From the NCBI GenBank assembly GCA_024305405.1, contig JAKNDB010000079.1, positions 2,842,501-2,906,500 of the forward strand: DNA of 64,000 nt, given 5' to 3'. Positions 61,901 to 64,000 of the stretch are shown piece after piece. The notes under the pieces were generated by a model. That model was not told the DNA's origin, made no database searches, and saw only the letters and a list, made by a program, of their open reading frames with translations. The stretch is from Dirofilaria immitis. Taxonomy: Eukaryota > Nematoda > Chromadorea > Rhabditida > Onchocercidae. Each line of letters begins with the position of its first letter. Within the stretch, counting starts at the first letter, position 1. The position numbers and the translations under genes were made by a program.

Positions 61901-63003
61901 CTATATCGATTATTTTTTTAAAATCATTTTTGATTGAATTTCAAAATTTTTTATTAAAAATTATTTTTGCAGAAACTATTTAATTGCACAAATAATTAGA
62001 CATGAAAAAGTTAAAATTAAAATCAGAAATTAAATTAATTATTAAATTGCCTGCTGAAATTTGAAAGTATTTGTTTCAATCCATTTCATTTCATAATTTA
62101 TTTGCAAAAATTTATTTTTAATCAGAGAAAAAAAATGAAATCGAAATAGAATATGATAAATGATATGGAACATATTTGCAGTGATATGTGCTCAAGGTTT
62201 GATAGCCAAAGATAAAACAGGTAAAAGTGATCCATATGTTACTGCTCAGGTAGGTAAAATGAAGAAACGAACACGTACGATACATCAGGAATTAAATCCA
62301 GTATGGAATGAAAAATTTTTCTTGTAAGTTTTATAAATATTTTATTTAAAAAGAAAAATTAACTAAGCATTAATTTAAATTCTTATAACTTTGCTATCTT
62401 AAATGATAAATTAAGCAATAATTGATAAAAGAAAAGCTAATTTAATAATTTATAAAATGCAATTTAATTAATTAAAAATTAAAATATTAAAATTATAATT
62501 TTAGTAACTAAATGATATAATGATATGATATTTTTAGAATATTTCAAAGAAATCATAGGTTAAATTGCATAAATTTAAACGTTATATAATCAATGATAGA
62601 TGATAAGATGATGGATAAATTTAACGAAATGATTTAACGAAATAAAATATTATCGTTTTATCAAAACTTATAACAAATGATTATTTGATAAGCGTAGTGA
62701 TATGATGTATTAGATGGATGTTTTGTAAGAGAAAATTTTCGATTTATAAATTATAAAATAATTTTAATTTTAATAGTTTACAAAATTTGCTATCAAATTT
62801 TTCCACAATAGCAAAATTAACAAATACTTTCAGCGAATGTCATAATTCAACAGATCGAATTAAAATTCGTGTTTGGGATGAGGATAATGATCTAAAGAGT
62901 AAGTTAAGGCAAAAATTAACACGAGAATCGGATGATTTCTTAGGTCAAGCAATCATTGAAGTACGAACATTAAGCGGTGAAATGGATGTTTGGTATAATT
63001 TAG
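24820..63003 (+). CDS. unc-13: UNC-13 long isoform, N-terminal part (C2A - acidic linker - C1 - C2B), continues beyond window
   Basis: Exons: 24820-24841, 25267-25296, 29161-29260, 29696-29769, 30416-30583, 31307-31377, 35146-35182, 38345-38493, 39076-39169, 40982-41147, 41426-41551, 42689-42796, 43057-43185, 43490-43707, 43968-44075, 44725-44832, then shared 57219-57341, 58404-58412, 59755-59826, 60088-60232, 60751-60825, 61068-61188, 61436-61542, 62182-62323, 62834-63003. All phases agree once two missing bases (43610-43612, 44768-44775) are allowed for; about 891 residues are in the window. UNC-13/Munc13 primes synaptic vesicles at the active zone by opening syntaxin. C2A (residues 1 to about 150) binds RIM or dimerises; C1 (from His660) binds diacylglycerol; C2B (from about 780) binds Ca2+ and phosphoinositides. 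The start MSLLCVTIRKARLQG aligns with the Munc13 start MSLLCVGVKKA. MUN, C2C and the stop lie to the right. Introns reach 10-12 kb. Confidence 0.92.
25267..25296 (+). CDS. unc-13: unc-13 exon 2 (30-nt exon, C2A)
   Basis: TTTCAG|...|GTTGGT, phase 1 to 1. It encodes (I)RKARLQGSQ(D), matching the first C2A strand turn 'KKAHLQGPQDKF' of UNC-13 proteins. Confidence 0.88.
26885..27015. repeat. Tandem duplication, 69-bp unit with ~23-bp subunits
   Basis: 'AACATCGATGAATCGTTAAT' begins two consecutive near-identical units (26884 and 26953). Each contains ATCGATAAATTATTGATATGA subrepeats rich in ATCGAT. Confidence 0.85.
27920..28330. repeat. Tandem repeat, ~160-bp unit, three copies
   Basis: The phrase 'aatgattaataaaaaatgtt' + 'agctaa' recurs at about 27931, 28093 and 28260. 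The last two copies are preceded by 'gcaatgtgatgagatgaaca'. Confidence 0.8.
29161..29260 (+). CDS. unc-13: unc-13 exon 3 (C2A)
   Basis: 100 nt, phase 1 to 2. It encodes [20 protein letters not shown] then [13 protein letters not shown], the hallmark C2A segment of UNC-13 ([11 protein letters not shown]...W.Q.F.F). Confidence 0.95.
29696..29769 (+). CDS. unc-13: unc-13 exon 4 (C2A)
   Basis: 74 nt, phase 2 to 1. It encodes [20 protein letters not shown] and DKLLG, continuing the C2A fold (E.NR.D.G...E.WNKG..WD..LG). Confidence 0.95.
30416..30583 (+). CDS. unc-13: unc-13 exon 5 (C2A end)
   Basis: 168 nt, phase 1 to 1. [20 protein letters not shown] and [13 protein letters not shown] complete the C2A domain as in Munc13 (R.SNEEGPGEWL...H.ILLDAHFELP). 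Confidence 0.95.
31307..31377 (+). CDS. unc-13: unc-13 exon 6
   Basis: 71 nt, phase 1 to 0, donor [29 protein letters not shown] then IETG: the charged helix that follows C2A in UNC-13. Confidence 0.92.
33378..33478. repeat. (ATC/ATT)n trinucleotide array
   Basis: Imperfect ATT/ATC/ACC triplets in unc-13 intron 6. Confidence 0.9.
34003..34755. repeat. Complex minisatellite of CATTC/CCGTT and CATCAATTCT units
   Basis: About 0.75 kb built from two alternating blocks. One is 'ttcatcaattctttcatcaa' + 'ttctctcaatcattcc'; the other is variable numbers of 'gttcattcattcc' or 'gctcattcattcc'. Blocks recur at least eight times in a higher-order pattern with near identity, implying recent expansion. 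Reading frames of about 300 residues across it (SF/HS-rich) are repeat artefacts. Confidence 0.95.
35146..35182 (+). CDS. unc-13: unc-13 exon 7 (37 nt)
   Basis: TTTCAG|...|GTAAGT, phase 0 to 1. [12 protein letters not shown] matches the short Q/D-rich connector before the [11 protein letters not shown] motif in UNC-13 proteins. Confidence 0.88.
35489..35860. repeat. Two-copy tandem duplication, 183-bp unit (intronic)
   Basis: The segment from 35491 (TATTTCAAAATTTG...) repeats from 35674 with only a few differences. It includes a self-complementary TTTTGATAATTAATTATCAAA core in each copy. Confidence 0.9.
38345..38493 (+). CDS. unc-13: unc-13 exon 8
   Basis: 149 nt, phase 1 to 0. It encodes [20 protein letters not shown] and [20 protein letters not shown]. 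The [12 protein letters not shown] motif is strongly conserved in UNC-13/Munc13 long forms. Confidence 0.95.
39076..39169 (+). CDS. unc-13: unc-13 exon 9 (acidic linker)
   Basis: Phase 0 to 1. [20 protein letters not shown] followed by [12 protein letters not shown] second in-frame acceptor (TTGCAG at 39079-39084) would drop Ile-Leu-Gln. Retention of the following intron would end the protein four codons on (SSLY, stop 39178-39180). Confidence 0.82.
39840..39935. repeat. (ATTATC)n array
   Basis: Tandem ATTATC/ATCATT units in unc-13 intron 9. Confidence 0.9.
40285..40402. repeat. (TG/TATG)n array
   Basis: TATGTG and TGTATG alternating units over about 115 bp in intron 9. Confidence 0.92.
40982..41147 (+). 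CDS. unc-13: unc-13 exon 10 (linker)
   Basis: 166 nt, phase 1 to 2. [20 protein letters not shown] and [20 protein letters not shown]; a Ser/Thr-rich then acidic linker. Less conserved; supported by balanced composition, phase and splice signals. Confidence 0.85.
41208..41274. repeat. 16-bp tandem (AATGATAATGAATCAT)n in intron 10
   Basis: Four to five units; the same word occurs in the coding end of exon 11 (YHNDNE at about 41528-41548). Confidence 0.85.
41426..41551 (+). CDS. unc-13: unc-13 exon 11 (linker)
   Basis: 126 nt, phase 2 to 2, donor [29 protein letters not shown] and [18 protein letters not shown]; a Tyr/Asp/His-rich linker. Confidence 0.85.
42689..42796 (+). CDS. unc-13: unc-13 exon 12 (linker)
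   Basis: 108 nt, phase 2 to 2. [20 protein letters not shown] then [14 protein letters not shown]. Confidence 0.88.
43057..43185 (+). CDS. unc-13: unc-13 exon 13 (Asp tract encoded by GAT microsatellite)
   Basis: 129 nt, phase 2 to 2, donor CA|GTAAGT. HYHDN, then eight Asp, GGDA, eleven Asp, [15 protein letters not shown]. The repeat is a near-pure GAT array translated in frame; flanking HYHDN and [10 protein letters not shown] look like conserved UNC-13 linker sequence. Confidence 0.88.
43490..43707 (+). CDS. unc-13: unc-13 exon 14 (linker; one-base frameshift)
   Basis: Begins [20 protein letters not shown] in frame with exon 13 and reads ...[15 protein letters not shown]. From about 43613 the sensible frame is [20 protein letters not shown] to SLEK, one base out. 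One extra T in the run 43610-43612 would fix it. The phase to exon 15 requires the correction. Confidence 0.8.
43566..43602. repeat. Perfect 16-bp inverted repeat with 5-nt loop inside exon 14
   Basis: GTATATGATCATCTGA, loop AAGAA, TCAGATGATCATATAC. It lies wholly within coding sequence ([12 protein letters not shown]). Confidence 0.97.
43871..43966. repeat. (CT)n then (TA)n directly upstream of exon 15 acceptor
   Basis: TCTC/CTCT repeats followed by about ten TA units; the array occupies the polypyrimidine and branch region before ATCATAG|. Confidence 0.92.
43968..44075 (+). CDS. unc-13: unc-13 exon 15 (linker)
   Basis: 108 nt, phase 2 to 2. [20 protein letters not shown] and [15 protein letters not shown], ending at CC|GTATGA. 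Without splicing the frame would run to a stop at 44134-44136. Confidence 0.82.
44725..44832 (+). CDS. unc-13: unc-13 exon 16 (last long-isoform-specific exon; one-base frameshift)
   Basis: [16 protein letters not shown] in frame from exon 15, then after the A8 run (44768-44775) the conserved continuation [19 protein letters not shown] is one base out. An A9 run would restore it and give phase 0 for the join to 57219. Confidence 0.85.
49181..49655 (-). pseudogene. Inverted partial copy of unc-13 C1 exon - intron - next exon
   Basis: The reverse complement of 49181-49655 matches 60777-61249 almost base for base. It carries the 3' half of the C1 exon (up to its GTAATT donor, copy end at 49607), the whole intron, and the complete following exon ([15 protein letters not shown]..., copied without any difference that I can see), plus about 60 nt of the next intron. 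Differences are a few intronic substitutions and homopolymer lengths (A15 versus T14; T8 versus A7). It is antisense to unc-13. Confidence 0.95.
49631..49700. repeat. Local triplication at the duplication breakpoint
   Basis: Three degenerate units carrying CGACATTTGTCGTGAA / CGACATTGTTGTGAA / CGCAACATTTGTCGTAAA occur in tandem, where the source C1 exon has one. Confidence 0.8.
52778..52880. repeat. ~36-bp tandem repeat, three units (intronic)
   Basis: 'cgacgtgatatgaaatgacg' and variants (cggcgtgatatgaaatagcg, cgacgttatatgaaatggcg) recur. Confidence 0.85.
53381..53470. repeat. (CT)n array
   Basis: CTCTCT runs with TTT interruptions; overlapping Ser/Leu- and Arg/Glu-rich frames are artefacts. 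Confidence 0.92.
53770..54170. repeat. Degenerate ~60-bp tandem repeat
   Basis: The motif 'aagtattacttgcaa..aaggtcgag/cgatattataacatcgagatt' recurs about six times with divergence. Confidence 0.7.
54727..55247 (+). CDS. unc-13: unc-13 alternative first exon (one-base frameshift)
   Basis: First open frame [20 protein letters not shown] to KTKAQL (stop 54976-54978) overlaps a second in the +1 frame ([14 protein letters not shown] ... [10 protein letters not shown]) ending at the perfect donor AGA|GTAAGT, phase 0. The second frame is closed upstream of about 54957, so a lost base in GACAAAAGC (A4) or CAATTATG is likely. Confidence 0.75.
54727..63003 (+). CDS. unc-13: UNC-13 short isoform (alternative first exon + shared C1/C2B), continues beyond window
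   Basis: Alternative start exon 54727-55247 spliced to the shared exons 57219-57341, 58404-58412, 59755-59826, 60088-60232, 60751-60825, 61068-61188, 61436-61542, 62182-62323 and 62834-63003. An in-frame TAA two codons before ATG 54727, and no acceptor before it, support a true first exon with its own promoter. That fits the C. elegans arrangement, where short UNC-13 forms lack C2A and start from an internal promoter. The unique N-terminus of about 174 residues is basic ([20 protein letters not shown]) then Ser/His-rich, with no domain I recognise. One missing base near 54961-54976 splits it into two overlapping open frames. Confidence 0.75.
57219..57341 (+). CDS. unc-13: unc-13 first shared exon
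   Basis: 123 nt, phase 0 to 0, TTTCAG acceptor, donor [29 protein letters not shown] and [12 protein letters not shown]. Both upstream exons (44832 and 55247) end in phase 0, so either isoform can join. Confidence 0.92.
57404..57740. repeat. 124-bp tandem repeat, three copies (intronic)
   Basis: 'aaacataagataatcgtgat' starts units at 57499 and 57623, almost identical; a more diverged first copy lies at 57404-57498. Confidence 0.9.
58404..58412 (+). CDS. unc-13: unc-13 9-nt microexon (Val-Leu-Lys)
   Basis: TTTTGCAG|GTTTTAAAG|GTAAGC. It supplies VLK between SEL and [10 protein letters not shown], giving the conserved Munc13 sequence SELVLKTMATKR. Phase 0 on both sides; without it three conserved residues are lost but the frame stays open. 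Confidence 0.85.
59755..59826 (+). CDS. unc-13: unc-13 exon (pre-C1)
   Basis: 72 nt, phase 0 to 0. [20 protein letters not shown] then DEEL, highly conserved in UNC-13/Munc13. Confidence 0.96.
60088..60232 (+). CDS. unc-13: unc-13 exon (C1 domain, first part)
   Basis: 145 nt, phase 0 to 1. [20 protein letters not shown], then C1 start His660 and [14 protein letters not shown]. His-x12-Cys-x2-Cys spacing is intact. Residues after the His ([12 protein letters not shown]) differ from the usual NFEVWTATTPTY. Confidence 0.96.
60235..60560. repeat. ~60-bp tandem repeat, about five units, in the intron splitting the C1 domain
   Basis: 'aaaatttgctggacaaataa' + 'aattttgcatgctattctca' and the variant 'caaataagattttatatatt' alternate over 300 bp. 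Confidence 0.85.
60751..60825 (+). CDS. unc-13: unc-13 exon (C1 domain, second part)
   Basis: 75 nt, phase 1 to 1. [25 protein letters not shown]; the remaining zinc ligands are all present. Its 3' half is part of the inverted duplication. Confidence 0.96.
60777..61249 (+). repeat. Source arm of the inverted duplication
   Basis: Near-identical reverse complement of 49181-49655. It includes the end of the C1 exon, one intron, and the complete following exon. Confidence 0.95.
61068..61188 (+). CDS. unc-13: unc-13 exon (C1-C2B linker)
   Basis: 121 nt, phase 1 to 2. [20 protein letters not shown] then [18 protein letters not shown], matching Munc13 AAEKS.KHG...T..I..AMK.RMK.RE..KPE.F. Confidence 0.96.
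61436..61542 (+). CDS. unc-13: unc-13 exon (linker into C2B)
   Basis: 107 nt, phase 2 to 1. [20 protein letters not shown] and [29 protein letters not shown] is the Munc13 counterpart. Confidence 0.95.
62182..62323 (+). CDS. unc-13: unc-13 exon (C2B, first part)
   Basis: 142 nt, phase 1 to 2. [20 protein letters not shown] then [20 protein letters not shown]. The two Ca2+-binding loop-1 Asp residues (KDK, SDPY) are present. Confidence 0.97.
62834..63003 (+). CDS. unc-13: unc-13 exon (C2B, second part)
   Basis: 170 nt, phase 2 to 1. [20 protein letters not shown] and [20 protein letters not shown], ending MDVWYNL. Loop-3 Asp residues (WDEDND, ESDD) are kept. An internal GTAAGT at 62899-62904 is a strong cryptic donor. 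Confidence 0.97.
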
Positions 63004-64000
63004 GTTAGCTATTCTATTTTCTATGAAAAAAAAAGGGTTATATTTCAAGTTTATTAATAATCTATTTAATGAATTAATATAATGAAAAGTTTGTCGTGAT
63101 AATTTATATGAGATTATATTATCAGATAGAATATCATTATCTTAACATTAAACATCTATCAATCATAAAGCATCTTTGATTAATTTCAAACTTTAAGTAT
63201 CACCAGAAATGTTTTGTTAATTAATGAAAATTTCAATTATTTCTAAAGATCAAAAATATCATATTTATCAATCATTAAAATCTAATGAATGTGATATCGA
63301 ATATTTTAATAATTTATTTTCTCACATAAATTTTTCTCCGAATATTATTCGATCATTTTTTATCTAATAATTTTAACTTTTTTGAAATTTGATAATTTTA
63401 ATTTTAAGTTTTATTAATGTAACAAAGACCAATCAGAAATTGAAATCAAAAGTTGAAATTTTATTATTTATTTTCTTTTATTCGCTTTCATTCTATATAT
63501 TTCCATATTAAAGTGTAACAAGAATTTATTATATTTCTGTTTCTGTATCGGAATCGTAGTAAGATCGTTTTTCCTTCTACATCAGAATCGTAAGATTCAA
63601 AATTATAGAAAAATCGTTTTTATGTATATTCTTCTGTAACGAATCTGTAACCAAATCATAAGATTCGGGATCATAACAAGATTATTGGAATCCGGACTCA
63701 AGATGAAAAATCATCTTTCTGTATGCTTCTATATTGGAATCGAAAGATTAAGTTTAGAAATTTCTAGCATATGCCAATTAGCATATCTTTTAAGATAACT
63801 TATCTTTGAATAACGATTTACGTGGCATATTATTTTTTAATAACGATTTACGTGGCATATACGTATTATCACGTTTTGCTAGCTGTTAAATTATCACGCA
63901 TTTTTAACATCTCTTTTCTCTCTCAATAAAACTTTTTTCTTTTCGGGATTGAATTGATGAAATTGTTAAAACTAACTTTTAAATATCCTTCATCTCTTTC
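63004..64000 (+). other. unc-13 intron after the C2B exon (to window end)
   Basis: The next expected residues (DKRTDKSAVSGAI-like) are not found, so the gene continues to the right. It contains a degenerate 'cttct....ggaatcgtaagatt' repeat (63540-63750) and a ~29-bp direct duplication (63810-63860, TAACGATTTACGTGGCATAT twice). Confidence 0.65.

Noticed and set aside
6018..63003. Both genes as pseudogenes because of frameshifts
   Set aside because: All other exons, splice sites and catalytic or ligand residues are intact, and the lesions are all single-base losses, nearly all in homopolymers.

Overview
The window looks like a very AT-rich, intron-dense nematode chromosome segment (roughly three quarters or more A+T by eye). 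The evidence is two long plus-strand genes with short exons, mostly GTAAGT/GTAATT-type donors and T-rich ...TTTCAG or ...TTTAG acceptors, whose best family matches are the nematode/metazoan protein kinase D DKF-1 and the synaptic priming protein UNC-13. A clade III (spirurid or filarial-like) worm is my guess, not a demonstrated assignment. One elongator tRNA-Met lies near the left end.

Layout: 1-5940 is mostly AT-rich non-coding DNA with tRNA-Met(CAT) at 1819-1892, a pure (ATT)n array near 4.8-5.0 kb and two weak exon-like islands. 6018-12186 is a complete 17-exon protein kinase D gene: ubiquitin-like N-terminus, C1a, C1b, PH and kinase domains, about 775 residues. 12187-24782 is intergenic, with degenerate tandem duplications and exon-like fragments, some resembling EF-hand loops. 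24820-63003 is the 5' part of unc-13: the coding ATG (MSLLCV...), C2A domain, a long acidic linker with an Asp tract built from a GAT microsatellite, an alternative first exon at 54727 for a short isoform, then the shared C1 domain and most of the C2B domain. The MUN and C2C parts lie beyond the right edge.

Both genes encode diacylglycerol-binding C1-domain effectors and are transcribed in the same direction about 12.6 kb apart.

The most striking structure is a nearly perfect inverted duplication of about 470 bp. Part of the unc-13 C1 exon, its intron and the next exon (60777-61249) are copied in reverse orientation inside the 12-kb intron at 49181-49655. The unc-13 pre-mRNA would therefore carry a long self-complementary arm pair enclosing the alternative first exon and the start of the shared region.

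Several clearly conserved exons are broken by one-base losses, nearly all in short homopolymers (7491, 43610, 44768, about 54961, possibly 10556). Restoring the expected frame needs +1 every time, which points to homopolymer under-calling in the assembly rather than real pseudogenes.

Introns and intergenic DNA hold many micro- and minisatellites (ATT, ATC/GAT, CA/TG, CT arrays; 183-bp, 124-bp and about 60-bp tandem units; a roughly 0.75-kb minisatellite at 34 kb).
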